The translations under genes were made by a program, and so were the position numbers. The notes under the pieces were generated by a model. That model saw only the letters and a program-made list of their open reading frames with translations. It made no database searches and was not told where the DNA came from. Of a stretch of DNA of 64,000 nt, positions 1 to 9,393 are shown piece after piece (position 1 is the first letter of the stretch; each line of letters begins with the position of its first letter). The DNA comes from JAIYCX01 sp964353175 (GTDB lineage: Bacteria > Bdellovibrionota_C > UBA2361 > SZUA-149 > DAOLCO01): NCBI GenBank assembly GCA_964353175.1, contig CAYGUX010000004.1, positions 62,001 to 126,000 on the forward strand, given 5' to 3'.

Positions 1-1657
1 CATCTTTCATTTCTATCTCCATATCTCCACCAACGTCTATGGACTTAACACTCGTGAGGATCCTTGATCCGCTTTTAATTATCGCATACCCTCGTTCTAA
101 TTGCATCTCCGGTGAAACCACCTTAAAGATGGCTTCAAGATTAGCTAATAGTTTATACACGTCCGAATAAATTCGATGTGACAAACTATAAAGGGGTGAA
201 AAATGTTTTTTCAATGTCGATCCAAAGTCCAAACATCTATACCTAGATAATGAAACTAGATTATAAGCATTCTCCCGCAAGTGAGATTCTTTTAACATTA
301 GAATAGAGCTGGAAGCCCTAACTAAAGAAACAAAGGAAGAGCGCAAATAAGCATCTCGTTTCGATAAAATCTCGGAAGACTTCCTTAAAGTTTCAAGGCC
401 ACTTTGAAGAACCAAATTATAGGTTTCCTTAACCAAGATCGCTCCTCGGCTTCTAATCTGCTCCATTTTAACTGAAATATCATTTGAATTCTTCAAAACT
501 ATCTCTCGATTTTTTCTCAGGATCTCTTCGTAGTACCTTGTCACGAACTCCCTAAGGTCAATAATTCTTCGCGAAAGAAAATGTCCTAAATCCTTAGGGA
601 CCCCAAAGGATAGATTGCTTACGTCTTGAACTGAAGATTGATCAAATTCGTGTCCCACAGCTGATAAAACAGGTTTTCCTGAAAGGCAAATAGCCTTGGC
701 TAGTTCATATTCATTAAAGACCTGAAGATCCCCAACACTACCGCCACCTCTAAAAATAATTATTGCATCTAAATCTTCAAATTGATTAAAATGATTAATG
801 CCCTTTAGTAGATCCCCTAAAGCATGCTGTCCTTGGACTCTAACAGGCAACCATTTTAATTCAAACCCAAACTCACCGATTGCTAAGGAAGCTAGAAAAT
901 CATTAATGACAGTTCCTCCCTGACTAGTAAGCAGGCCTAATTTTTTAGGTATTGTAGGAAGTACTCTCTCCTTATTGAAATTAAAAATCCCATCCTCTCT
1001 GAGTCTTAAGTTCGTGGCATCCCTTTTGGCCGCTAATTTACCCTTGGTATATTCCGGATATATCTTTCGGATTATAAATGATATCGAACCATTTAAACTA
1101 TTAAAACTAAGCTTTCCATCTACTAAAATTGGTAATTCTGACTCAAGCTTAAAACCTTCTTTTTCAAGTTGAACTATATGACTAGAGTTACTTTCCCATA
1201 TTACGGACCGAATATGAGAAGTTGAAAGGGTAGCATCGTAAATATCTAAATAAAGCCGGCCATTTCCAAGAATCTTTAAACCCCTAACAATACCACAAAT
1301 TTTTATATCGTTTGGAAAAGCTCTCTGAACAACTCCTCTCACAGACTCCAATAGACCAGCTACAGATAAATAATCATTATCTATCTCATCTGCCACAGCA
1401 GCCGTAACTTCCTGATTCTCCGCACTTAGTCCACCCACTGCTACATTTCCATCCGAGGAAACGATAATGGCACCTGGAAATTTAATTTTCAAATCGGCTA
1501 TACTATTCTTAGAACTTGGTGCGAACCACACCTTATCTTTTCCATTCCATCTTGCCCCAGGCAGAGCCTTAATCTCATCCTTAAGAAGGAAGGTCGATCC
1601 AGTAAATAGTACTAGATCCTTTTCTTCATCTACGATTATTTCTAATGCTTTAGCCAA
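1..1657 (-). CDS. xseA: Exodeoxyribonuclease VII large subunit, last codons missing at the left edge
   Basis: Large subunit of exonuclease VII, which degrades single-stranded DNA to oligonucleotides in the cytoplasm. I translated about 552 codons without a stop. Signature stretches seen are LGLLTSQGG, the glycine-rich RGGGS followed by DLQVFNE, and SAVGHEFD. Near the left edge LERGYAII is the usual C-terminal motif, so only a few residues are missing. The OB-fold region starts around residue 95 (LSVAGLLESVRGVV). The roughly 95 residues before it are an extra domain containing IKALPGARWNGKDKVWFAP, which resembles the HARP module of SNF2-type helicases. The start is TTG at 1657, the only start codon after the in-frame stop that keeps this domain; no clear ribosome binding site is seen. 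No xseB lies in the window. Confidence 0.9.
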   Translation of the reverse strand, partial: MAKALEIIVDEEKDLVLFTGSTFLLKDEIKALPGARWNGKDKVWFAPSSKNSIADLKIKFPGAIIVSSDGNVAVGGLSAENQEVTAAVADEIDNDYLSVAGLLESVRGVVQRAFPNDIKICGIVRGLKILGNGRLYLDIYDATLSTSHIRSVIWESNSSHIVQLEKEGFKLESELPILVDGKLSFNSLNGSISFIIRKIYPEYTKGKLAAKRDATNLRLREDGIFNFNKERVLPTIPKKLGLLTSQGGTVINDFLASLAIGEFGFELKWLPVRVQGQHALGDLLKGINHFNQFEDLDAIIIFRGGGSVGDLQVFNEYELAKAICLSGKPVLSAVGHEFDQSSVQDVSNLSFGVPKDLGHFLSRRIIDLREFVTRYYEEILRKNREIVLKNSNDISVKMEQIRSRGAILVKETYNLVLQSGLETLRKSSEILSKRDAYLRSSFVSLVRASSSILMLKESHLRENAYNLVSLSRYRCLDFGSTLKKHFSPLYSLSHRIYSDVYKLLANLEAIFKVVSPEMQLERGYAIIKSGSRILTSVKSIDVGGDMEIEMKD

Positions 1658-1738
1658 TGCGATATAAGTAAAAAATGATTTAAGTAGGCGTTCGCCGCTA
1701 CAATCTTCTCTACCTGATTATAGTAAAGCAATCAAGGA

Positions 1739-2446
1739 TTAAGCAACCTTAGGTTCCTTTTTGGTTTTATTCCTCAGCTTCTTATTCCTCCTGCCACGCC
1801 CACCAGAATAAGATGTTATAACTCTTTTTTCCTCTTCACTTGAGAACAAATCTGTAAAATAAGTTCCTTTAACTTTAGATTGAAGCTTTTTCATAGCACG
1901 AGTTTTAACCCGAGACAGATGACACCTACAATAATCTAATTCTTTAGCTAACTCTAATAAAGATTCCCCACTTAAACAATGTCTTTGGACGACCTCTTCT
2001 TCAAGCCAATCCAAGGAATCCAAAGCCTCTGAAAAGAACTTACTTGCTTCTTGCTCTAACAACAGCTGTTCTGGATTCTTCTCATCCGATAAATAACTGA
2101 CATAGGAGATACTATCATCCTCTGCCATGTCTTGCGCTACGTCTTCATTTAAATTGAGTTGATGTTTGCGATACTTAACAAGAGAAGATATCTCTCTAAG
2201 TAGGCGACCTCTTAAATGATAAAACAGAAACGTTTGGAACTGAGTACCTAAGTTTGGTTTATAATTCTTTCTGGCCTCACAAATTGCTATTCCAACAAGG
2301 CTTCTAACTTCATCCTCCGGAAGTCTCGCATTCCATGATCCTAACAGTTTCCACGCCAATTTGATACCTAGGGCGATATCCTCAGCGACATCAATCTTAT
2401 AAGTAGTTTCTTTCTTTTGAGATAAGCACGTAACAGCTTCTTGCAT
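1739..2446 (-). CDS. Sigma-70 family RNA polymerase sigma factor
   Basis: A 235-residue protein resembling a short sigma-70 factor. Region 2 is suggested by GTQFQTFLFYHLRGRLLREI (about residues 65-90), the pattern used to bind core polymerase and the -10 element. Region 4 is suggested by the helix-turn-helix-like segment QRHCLSGESLLELAKELDY and the following LSRVKTRAMKKL (about residues 150-185). The C-terminus is very basic (RGRRNKKLRNKTKK), which is unusual and may add DNA contact. It sits downstream of nothing obvious and upstream of xseA, 81 bases apart. Its regulon cannot be read from the sequence. A phage-type or flagellar-type sigma factor is the alternative reading. Confidence 0.75.
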   Translation of the reverse strand: MQEAVTCLSQKKETTYKIDVAEDIALGIKLAWKLLGSWNARLPEDEVRSLVGIAICEARKNYKPNLGTQFQTFLFYHLRGRLLREISSLVKYRKHQLNLNEDVAQDMAEDDSISYVSYLSDEKNPEQLLLEQEASKFFSEALDSLDWLEEEVVQRHCLSGESLLELAKELDYCRCHLSRVKTRAMKKLQSKVKGTYFTDLFSSEEEKRVITSYSGGRGRRNKKLRNKTKKEPKVA

Positions 2447-2916
2447 TTTCCAAACTCCATTTGTTAAGTTTTGGGCAAAGAGGCGTGTTACTAGAATGAA
2501 AGTGTTTTAATCTTTCTTAATATATATAAGGTACGTTTAATAATAATTAAACTTGGAGGAAAACCTACATCCTATAACGCATCCTCTATGACCGATGGAC
2601 ATCCATTCCTTGGCGCCCGATTTCAATGAACAAGTTTCATAGTAGTTATGCCAATAGCCCCAAACAATGCATCATAGTTACATATCTATCCTAAATAATT
2701 GCAGATTATCGAAAAATATCCCCTCTATTTAAGGAATCTCAATCGCCGTTGGCATTGCCTCAGAGACCGCGATAAATTATAAAAAAATAATGCATCAAAT
2801 TAAACCAAGGTAGCCATAACTAAGTTAAGTGGTAAATGTTGATTGCATGCGTACAGGAAAAACGCTAAATCAACCTCAGTAGTAACAAAAAGTGGAAAAC
2901 TTAAAGGATTAAGTAA
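2447..2916. other. 470-base gap without a recognised gene
   Basis: The gap lies between two divergently read genes. It is AT-rich and should hold the promoter of the sigma factor gene on the minus strand and that of the small plus-strand gene at 2917. I found no tRNA, no convincing hairpin and no open frame with a good ribosome binding site. Confidence 0.5.
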
Positions 2917-3168
2917 ATGGCAGCGGCAACACAAATTTCAAAACAAGTAGATACATCAAAAGTATCTAACGATAATCACTTAAGTAGTGCCACTAGCCCT
3001 ACTCAACACAATGCTGACCTCGCTGTAGCGAGCGCAGAGCTTAAAGCCTCCGTGCTTAAAGCATTTGCAGCGGGAGTTGGAAACCCAGCCTTAGTAGCAC
3101 TGAGCACTACAGAATTCTCTCATGACAGTAGAAGCACATCTCCATTTAATACTCTAAGTTTAACCTAA
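2917..3168 (+). CDS. Small Ala/Ser/Thr-rich protein of unknown function
   Basis: 83 residues, dominated by Ala, Ser, Thr and Asn, with no signal peptide, membrane segment or cysteine. The middle (about residues 34-62) is alanine-rich and probably helical, flanked by Ser/Thr-rich ends. The start is supported by AAAGGA eight bases before ATG. It is read towards the Tad operon, and its stop is 5 bases from the stop of the J-domain gene on the other strand. I do not recognise the family. A small structural or secreted protein is possible, but nothing shows it. Confidence 0.5.
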   Translation: MAAATQISKQVDTSKVSNDNHLSSATSPTQHNADLAVASAELKASVLKAFAAGVGNPALVALSTTEFSHDSRSTSPFNTLSLT

Positions 3169-3173
3169 GAAAT

Positions 3174-4580
3174 TCAAGTTTGTTTTTTTTCGAACAGGAA
3201 ACAAGTCTGCAATTGTTTTAGCCTATTATACTTATTTTGCATTTCTAAAAACAAACTAGCATCAGCTTGTCCCGCGTCTGGGTGAGACTCTCTAACTTTC
3301 AATCTATAAGATTTTGATAGGTCCTTTAAGGAAGCTGACGGAACTACTCCAAAGTACTTCTTAAGCTCTCTAAGTTCATTTCTTTCCTCAAGAGTTAAAT
3401 TTACCGTATTCGAGTCGCCCTTATCCTTAAGAATATATCGGTAGCCACAAAGAATACCAACTCCGATTAATAGTCCAAAGGAGAATAAAACATTAAATAT
3501 ATTAAAGATCTTTGTATCCTTGGGACGAAGTTCTGATCTTTCAGCAAAGACCATATTCTTCAAAGCCAAGCGATCTAATATATCACCACCCAGCCATGCC
3601 CTTTTGATTAAAATAGGATAAAGGACATCTACGGAAAAAGTTTCGTACAAACTCGAACTAGAGATATACGAAGGCACTACTCCCACACTAAAATCTTTAG
3701 AAAGATCCTTAAGGGACTGAAGTCGTGCTTTAAAAGAAACAAGGTAGGATTCTATAATCTTGTTCTTGATCTCATTCGGTAATGCTTCTAGGAGTGAACA
3801 ATCACTTCCTAAAGACACTAGTCCACCTTCGATACATTCATTAGGCATTTGTAATAGTTCTTGGACATGTACATCTTCCTCACCATGGTTTCCCTTAGAA
3901 ACGAATGCCGTCTTTGTCGCCAGTATCATTTCATCTGGAGAAGTCTCTGAAAATCTCTCAAGAAGCTTTAATAGGCTAAAATCGCTATGAACCTCGGTCA
4001 CCCAGCGTAGGTAAAATTGCATAAATTCATTTTTCTCCCTAACACCATCCTCCTTCCAGCCTCCCACGAATTCAGCTATCAACTTAGACACGCTTATCTC
4101 ATCCTTAAGCGATTCAAATATGGGAGCGATTCGTTGGAACTGCTCTCTATAGAAATTACGTATCTTTAAATCTATGCCCAAATTAGGTTGGGCATAGTTA
4201 ATCCTACTAAGGTAAATAAATACTTTTGCAAAAATAGTAGCATCTTCCTCTTTTTCAACATCCAAGACTAATTGGTCTTGATACAAGGAGTCCAAAAGTG
4301 AGTCTGCGTATTGGAAAAGGCTATTTACTAATTTAGGGGATATTCCAAGTGGCAATTCCGTATCTAATAAAAGCAAATTAGCCAAAAGAGTTTCACACTC
4401 GAGCATCAGATGAGGTGAAAATGGATCACCTTTTTCTTTAAATACACAGATTCCTCCTTCTTTGACCTCAACATCTGGACGGATCTCAAGCAAAACTTCA
4501 TTAACAATATCAAGCCTACCTGTTTCTGCAAATAGCAAACTAGGTAGTAACAAAACACATAATACTATTTTCAAAAACAT
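3174..4580 (-). CDS. Membrane protein with C-terminal J domain, last gene of the Tad operon
   Basis: 468 residues. A signal peptide or first membrane segment covers residues 1-18. A long, mostly helical extracytoplasmic region of about 340 residues follows, then one membrane segment (FSFGLLIGVGILCGYRY, about residues 370-388). The C-terminal J domain carries the HPD motif in RESHPDAG (about residues 405-460) and would sit in the cytoplasm, where J domains stimulate Hsp70 (DnaK). The start lies 3 bases after the stop of the hybrid kinase gene, so the two are very probably co-transcribed. A membrane J protein in a Tad operon suggests recruitment of DnaK to pilus assembly; that is inference. The periplasmic region is not a family I recognise. 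Confidence 0.7.
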   Translation of the reverse strand: MFLKIVLCVLLLPSLLFAETGRLDIVNEVLLEIRPDVEVKEGGICVFKEKGDPFSPHLMLECETLLANLLLLDTELPLGISPKLVNSLFQYADSLLDSLYQDQLVLDVEKEEDATIFAKVFIYLSRINYAQPNLGIDLKIRNFYREQFQRIAPIFESLKDEISVSKLIAEFVGGWKEDGVREKNEFMQFYLRWVTEVHSDFSLLKLLERFSETSPDEMILATKTAFVSKGNHGEEDVHVQELLQMPNECIEGGLVSLGSDCSLLEALPNEIKNKIIESYLVSFKARLQSLKDLSKDFSVGVVPSYISSSSLYETFSVDVLYPILIKRAWLGGDILDRLALKNMVFAERSELRPKDTKIFNIFNVLFSFGLLIGVGILCGYRYILKDKGDSNTVNLTLEERNELRELKKYFGVVPSASLKDLSKSYRLKVRESHPDAGQADASLFLEMQNKYNRLKQLQTCFLFEKKQT

Positions 4581-4583
4581 CCC

Positions 4584-6428
4584 TTACGCCACTTTAAGTC
4601 TAGCTATATTATTAACTTCCGAACTATTTTTCACAATCAACTCACTTAAAATCTTCTTATCTAAAGGTTTTTCCAATATAACTTTAACATTCTTATACCC
4701 CTTCAACTCAATTCCTACTTTGATTTTACTTCGACCACTAACAACAAAAACATCAACATCATCAGGAACAAGATCTAGGAATCTATTGATTGGATCGCCT
4801 GGTATCATCATGTCGGTAATAACGATATTTGGTTTCTTAATTTTCATAATATTCAAAGCCTCTCTAAAGGTTTGTACACCATAAACTCTTAAACCTAAAC
4901 TACTTAGCCATCTTTCATGCGTTGCCCTAACCATAGGATCATCATCAATTACTAGTATCTGAGGGCTATTGCCGTTTTCTGCTTCCATCGGCAAAATTCT
5001 AGTACAAGGAAATTCAACATAAAAAATGGAACCCTCAGGTTCATTAGGCATATAACCAACAGTCCCTCCCTCGTCCTGCACCAAAGTCTTCACCACAGTC
5101 AATCCATACCGATGTCCCTGACTTGACTTAGCCTGCACTTCCCTAAGCTTAGGAGAGAATAGGTACTTCTGCAAGGCCGGCTCCACACCACTGCCCTGAT
5201 CTCTGACTTCTATTCTAAATCGAGAATCTTCTGCGGTTAATAGAACTTCAATCGTACCACTTAGTGAGTATTTAATAGAATTGCTAATCAGATTATCTAA
5301 AATTCTTTGTAAGGAGTCCCTAGACACTCTACACTTTACTCTGATAGATTCTCTTAAAGAGAGCTCCAAGCCTAAATTTTTCACCACGATTCTAAAAGCA
5401 TCCACACGAGAACGAAGTAAGGCTCCTACATCCAATTCGAGATTAGTCTTATTGTGAGTATGTGAAAAATCTTCTCCATCAACATTAAATAATTTATCGA
5501 TTAAATTCATCTGTTCGACTAAAGCAAATTCAATCTCCTGAGCTAGAGACTGCTCCTCGTATAAGTTATGTCGCTCCAATAAGCCATCTAGCTCCCTTAC
5601 GGCATAAATAGCCCTGCTACCAGGCGCCTTCATATCATGTGACAAGGCAAACATTTCCTCCTTCCTCTTATCATCCACAGCCTTTAAGCTATTTCTTTCT
5701 TTTGATTTTACATAGGCCGCTACAGCATGTTGAACTATCAATTCAAGCGTATGCTTTCTGTCCTCAGGAATTAAACCTGACAACTCACTAAACCCAAGCC
5801 ATACCACACCGAACAAATCCGTATTGTTTATTTTCAAAGGGACAAATAGAGATAAACCAACTCCCAATGCTCTAAAGTCAAACTCTAATCCGTTATTAGG
5901 GCTAGTATAAACAGCTTCTCGATGTTCAAGAGGCATTTTATCTAAAGCCAAAGTAATTGGGTCTTCCAATCGATACTTTGATATTCCTACAGAAGAACTT
6001 ATCAGCCATGTACCCTGGTCCTTAATTGCGACACAGACGAAAACGGCCTCAGGGCTTGCTGTCTTATGAAGTACCTCACATAATACTTCCAAAATTTTCT
6101 GATCCTCGAAACCGGCCTCCATAATCCCACGACCACTTGATAGAATTTGAGTGATGTCATTCCTAGAATCTCGTTCCTTCAACACACCAGCATAATAGCC
6201 AACCAGCCGCCTCCATACTCCCTCTAATAGACTACTTTTAAATACAAGTCCTTCAGGAGACTTCCCACTTCTCAACAAGACCCTTAATGCATCAGAGAAG
6301 CGATATATATCGCTACGAACTACTCCCAAAACATAAAGCAAATAAGCTACAACCAAGAAACTAAAAATTAACAGTGAAAAGCAAACAAGCCCTACTAGAT
6401 CCAATTTTAAAAATTCCAAGAATTCCAT
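4584..6428 (-). CDS. Hybrid sensor histidine kinase (GAF-HisKA-HATPase-receiver)
   Basis: Inner-membrane kinase of about 614 residues. Order seen: one membrane segment (about residues 8-35), a GAF-like sensor region (about 85-250), HisKA with the phospho-acceptor in FALSHDMKAPG, an ATPase domain with the N box DNLISNSIKYS and G box DQGSGV, and a C-terminal receiver (ILVIDDDP, phospho-acceptor Asp in IVITDMMIPGD, conserved Lys in EKPLDK). I chose ATG at 6428 because GGTAG lies just before it; a TTG six codons upstream at 6446 is the alternative. It follows the receiver gene in the Tad operon by 25 bases, so it probably controls Tad pilus assembly or expression. The signal is unknown. Confidence 0.88.
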   Translation of the reverse strand: MEFLEFLKLDLVGLVCFSLLIFSFLVVAYLLYVLGVVRSDIYRFSDALRVLLRSGKSPEGLVFKSSLLEGVWRRLVGYYAGVLKERDSRNDITQILSSGRGIMEAGFEDQKILEVLCEVLHKTASPEAVFVCVAIKDQGTWLISSSVGISKYRLEDPITLALDKMPLEHREAVYTSPNNGLEFDFRALGVGLSLFVPLKINNTDLFGVVWLGFSELSGLIPEDRKHTLELIVQHAVAAYVKSKERNSLKAVDDKRKEEMFALSHDMKAPGSRAIYAVRELDGLLERHNLYEEQSLAQEIEFALVEQMNLIDKLFNVDGEDFSHTHNKTNLELDVGALLRSRVDAFRIVVKNLGLELSLRESIRVKCRVSRDSLQRILDNLISNSIKYSLSGTIEVLLTAEDSRFRIEVRDQGSGVEPALQKYLFSPKLREVQAKSSQGHRYGLTVVKTLVQDEGGTVGYMPNEPEGSIFYVEFPCTRILPMEAENGNSPQILVIDDDPMVRATHERWLSSLGLRVYGVQTFREALNIMKIKKPNIVITDMMIPGDPINRFLDLVPDDVDVFVVSGRSKIKVGIELKGYKNVKVILEKPLDKKILSELIVKNSSEVNNIARLKVA

Positions 6429-6453
6429 AGCGACTACCTTTATCAATCCATAC

Positions 6454-7635
6454 TTAACTAGCGATGCTTAATTGCGGTGTATTACTTAAAAGCTTATTGA
6501 TCCAGGCAAACAACACCTTCGGATCATCAGATTTTCGAACTACAGCATTTACTCCCGCGTTAATAAAGCGGATTTGTGAAGCAGACTGAGTGTCTGCGGT
6601 CAACCCTATGATGGGCATACTACCGTCAAGCACCCTAATTTTAGCAGTTAAGGACTCGCCACTATCACTCGGCATATGAAAATCACTAATAACTAAATCT
6701 ATTTTAACTTCAGTTGAGGCAAATAGCTCAATTGCTTTACTTACTGAATTGGCTACGGTGACCTCATACCCTTTTGTAGCAATTCCCCTCTTAAGCAATT
6801 CTGCAAACCTAACATCATCATCCACCAACAATAAGTGCTTCAAACTCGCCCTCTGATTAGAGACAGGAATCAAAGTATCATTAGGAAGTACACTAGGGAA
6901 GGAAGTAGAAATGTCCATTATATCTTTTAGCGAGACCCTAAACCCACCTTTAAACATCTCCAATACAGGTTCCCCACGCAATCCAAGGTGCTTAGCTATT
7001 TCATCCAAAAATTCAGTCCCGACAACAGCCAGCTGTGATCTAACTTGGGAAAGTATATTGTCAGATAAGACACCCTCATACCTCTCTCCGTCGCCCTGTA
7101 CGGAATACCCCCCTTTAGCATATTCTATCGAGTGACCACCTAACCTAAAACTATCTAACAAAGATACAAGGAACAAGGCAAACGCACTACGATTACCCAC
7201 TTCGACTTCCATCAATATTTTTTTAACTAAACTCAGTATATCCAAACATTTTGAGAGCTCTTTTCGACTAGCGATTTCAAAAACAAACTGAGACTTTACA
7301 TAGCCTGCTCTCACTTGTGAATCCCTTAATATTAAATCTGGATTAGAAGTAATAAAACGTTTTTCACCCGTTCCACTCCTAAGAATTATTGCAGAAAACT
7401 CCTGAAGCTTATCAACTACGTCTATCTCCTCTCTCACATCGAAGTGACTTAAACCTAAATAGCTATTATATTTCCAGCCTAATTGAAGCTGTAGAAACTC
7501 CCCAGCCTTAGACACACTTACACCATAGTAACTAGCCAGCTCATCTACATCTAGGGTATTCACACTAGATTGGGCGTTGAATCTAAAAGGATATACACCT
7601 TTAGATAAACTCTTTAATTGTTTTAAAATATTCAT
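6454..7635 (-). CDS. Response regulator with C-terminal receiver domain
   Basis: 393 residues. The receiver is at the C-terminus (about residues 265-385): acidic pocket LLVDDDV, phospho-acceptor Asp in LVISDFHMP, Thr in GLTAD and Lys in VRKSDDP. The first 260 residues belong to no family I can name. The N-terminus has a short helix-turn-helix-like stretch (VDELASYYGVSVSKAGEFLQ), so DNA binding or a link to a partner is possible. The gene overlaps tadC by 4 bases (ATGA) and precedes the hybrid kinase, the likely phospho-donor. Putting the receiver at the C-terminus is the reverse of common response regulators. Confidence 0.8.
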   Translation of the reverse strand: MNILKQLKSLSKGVYPFRFNAQSSVNTLDVDELASYYGVSVSKAGEFLQLQLGWKYNSYLGLSHFDVREEIDVVDKLQEFSAIILRSGTGEKRFITSNPDLILRDSQVRAGYVKSQFVFEIASRKELSKCLDILSLVKKILMEVEVGNRSAFALFLVSLLDSFRLGGHSIEYAKGGYSVQGDGERYEGVLSDNILSQVRSQLAVVGTEFLDEIAKHLGLRGEPVLEMFKGGFRVSLKDIMDISTSFPSVLPNDTLIPVSNQRASLKHLLLVDDDVRFAELLKRGIATKGYEVTVANSVSKAIELFASTEVKIDLVISDFHMPSDSGESLTAKIRVLDGSMPIIGLTADTQSASQIRFINAGVNAVVRKSDDPKVLFAWINKLLSNTPQLSIAS

Positions 7636-8513
7636 TTAAGACTCACATGACTACTATTCAAATCAGGCGATGTGCTTTTTTCTATTGCTGTGCCTTTCTT
7701 TAAGCCTGACATAAATTCAAATACCGGAACTAAAGGGACCGCTGAGGTTAACAGCAATAGGCCCATTACGGAGAGAAAAACGGGGAATACTACAATATTT
7801 TCGAGCCTTTTAACTCTAGTTTCTACCTGCATCTTCCACTCCTTATGCACTTGATCACTTAGAGACCGTAAGGAGGTCAGTAACTCCCCTCCTATACTTG
7901 CACTCACATCTAAATGTATGAGTACTTGTTTTAAGGGTAGGCAACTTGTACCTTTAGACACCATAGCGAATGCATGGCTGACAGGCATTCCATGTACAGC
8001 CAAAGTATATGCTCGTTTAAAGCTCTTTCTACAGACTCCCGGGTCTCCATATTCGAAATCACTATCTTGATAAACACAGACTTTCTCTAAAGCAGGAAAT
8101 AGACCTAGACCAGATTCCACCAATAAAATGAGCTCCTCTAAAATTAAAGGCAAATCGAAGTAGGCCGCCCTAAGCACATTCTTCGTTTTGCTAGCCAACC
8201 AAATAAACCAACAAAGGAGAGCAAAGTAGATACCGAGGCCTCCACCTAACAGCAAAAAAACAGCTCGATTAAAACACAAGTGAGCCAGCGACGAGCCTAC
8301 GATGAGACCCAGTAAGATAAGAACTAAACGAATTTTGAAAATCTTTTTCTGTTCATAATATTCTAGATATCCACATTCCAAAAGCTTAGGATCTAACTTA
8401 AAACGACTCTCTAAAAGCACTCCATCTTCCACCAAAGTTTCAACAGGTGCAATTCCATTGGCTAAATGCACCACACGATCCTTTATTATTTTTTTTCTTG
8501 TATTTTTAAACAT
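7632..8513 (-). CDS. tadC: Tad pilus inner-membrane platform protein TadC
   Basis: 293 residues, GspF/T2SSF fold. Two membrane segments lie near residues 58-105, a cytoplasmic helical bundle follows (LILLVESGLGLFPALEKV, then LTSLRSLSDQVHKEWKMQ), and a last membrane segment is near residues 245-268 (VVFPVFLSVMGLLLLTS). With TadB it forms the platform on which the TadA ATPase acts to assemble Flp pili. It follows tadB after 4 bases and overlaps the receiver gene by 4, so it lies inside the operon. The TadC label rather than TadB rests on gene order. Confidence 0.85.
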   Translation of the reverse strand: MFKNTRKKIIKDRVVHLANGIAPVETLVEDGVLLESRFKLDPKLLECGYLEYYEQKKIFKIRLVLILLGLIVGSSLAHLCFNRAVFLLLGGGLGIYFALLCWFIWLASKTKNVLRAAYFDLPLILEELILLVESGLGLFPALEKVCVYQDSDFEYGDPGVCRKSFKRAYTLAVHGMPVSHAFAMVSKGTSCLPLKQVLIHLDVSASIGGELLTSLRSLSDQVHKEWKMQVETRVKRLENIVVFPVFLSVMGLLLLTSAVPLVPVFEFMSGLKKGTAIEKSTSPDLNSSHVSLK

Positions 8514-8517
8514 ATAC

Positions 8518-9393
8518 CTAAGGTTTAAAGTCGCTAAATTTTCGTAAGATTGAATACGAAGTCAAGACTATACACATCCCTGCTAGACCCAGCGAAAAGG
8601 CTATGTCATTTTCTAACAAAACCTTCCAAAAATCTTTTGTTCGGACAGAAAGCAAAACCATTAATAGAGGTGCCATACATAGAAGTACATTAGCGGTCAT
8701 TCTCATACTAGCCGTACTGACATTCGCAGATTTAATTAAACTATCTCTATCTCTACTTACCTCAGATAGTCTCTCTAGTGTCCGAGAAAACTTACCCCCA
8801 TGTACTAAAACTAATAGGAACGCTCTTCTAAACAATCTAATTTCGGGCATTTGAATACTTCTTGCAAACTCATGAACAGCAATTTCTTTGGGTACGCCTC
8901 TCGTTACCTTCTCTAACAATTGTTTAATCTCTTGTTTAGTAAAACTATCCTCATCAAGTAGCTGAGTTGCTCTTTCTAAAGCGGCATAAACTGACAATCC
9001 AGCTTTTAGATTCGAAGCTGTCGCTAACAAAACCGAAGGATACTCAGACATAAACTTCTTATCTAATTGCCGCTTCCTAAGATTGCCAACATACTTAAAC
9101 ATGAGCACTAGTGGTAGGAGCAGCAACAAGAAGCGATAGTTTATAAATATTGCGATCGCTACTACGAGCGTTGTACTAATAAAAAATATTATATTCTCTT
9201 TCCTAGAAAACCTACAAAAAAAAGCCTCTACTAAAGGCCTCAAAAAGCTAAATATTAGATTACTTTCAGAAGGGCCTTCTATCAAAGGCAAAGCAATTCC
9301 TGATTTGGCATATACAGAAGCAAAACTTGACAACCTTTGAACATGAGGTTTACCCTGCCTACCATTGTATAAATTTGCGATAGACCTAAGCAT
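8518..9393 (-). CDS. tadB: Tad pilus inner-membrane platform protein TadB
   Basis: 291 residues with the T2SSF domain. Membrane segments are near residues 65-105 (IIFFISTTLVVAIAIF, LLLLLPLVLMF) and at the C-terminus (LLCMAPLLMVLL, IAFSLGLAGMCIVLTSY). The domain core has the typical VLLATASNLKAGLSVYAALE pattern. It pairs with TadC to form the inner-membrane platform of the Tad/Flp secretion system. The start codon overlaps the tadA stop, which suggests translational coupling. Confidence 0.87.
   Translation of the reverse strand: MLRSIANLYNGRQGKPHVQRLSSFASVYAKSGIALPLIEGPSESNLIFSFLRPLVEAFFCRFSRKENIIFFISTTLVVAIAIFINYRFLLLLLPLVLMFKYVGNLRKRQLDKKFMSEYPSVLLATASNLKAGLSVYAALERATQLLDEDSFTKQEIKQLLEKVTRGVPKEIAVHEFARSIQMPEIRLFRRAFLLVLVHGGKFSRTLERLSEVSRDRDSLIKSANVSTASMRMTANVLLCMAPLLMVLLSVRTKDFWKVLLENDIAFSLGLAGMCIVLTSYSILRKFSDFKP

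Noticed and set aside
2447..2916. tRNA or small RNA gene in the long gap
   Set aside because: No TPsiC-like stretch or cloverleaf and no stable hairpin was found on either strand.
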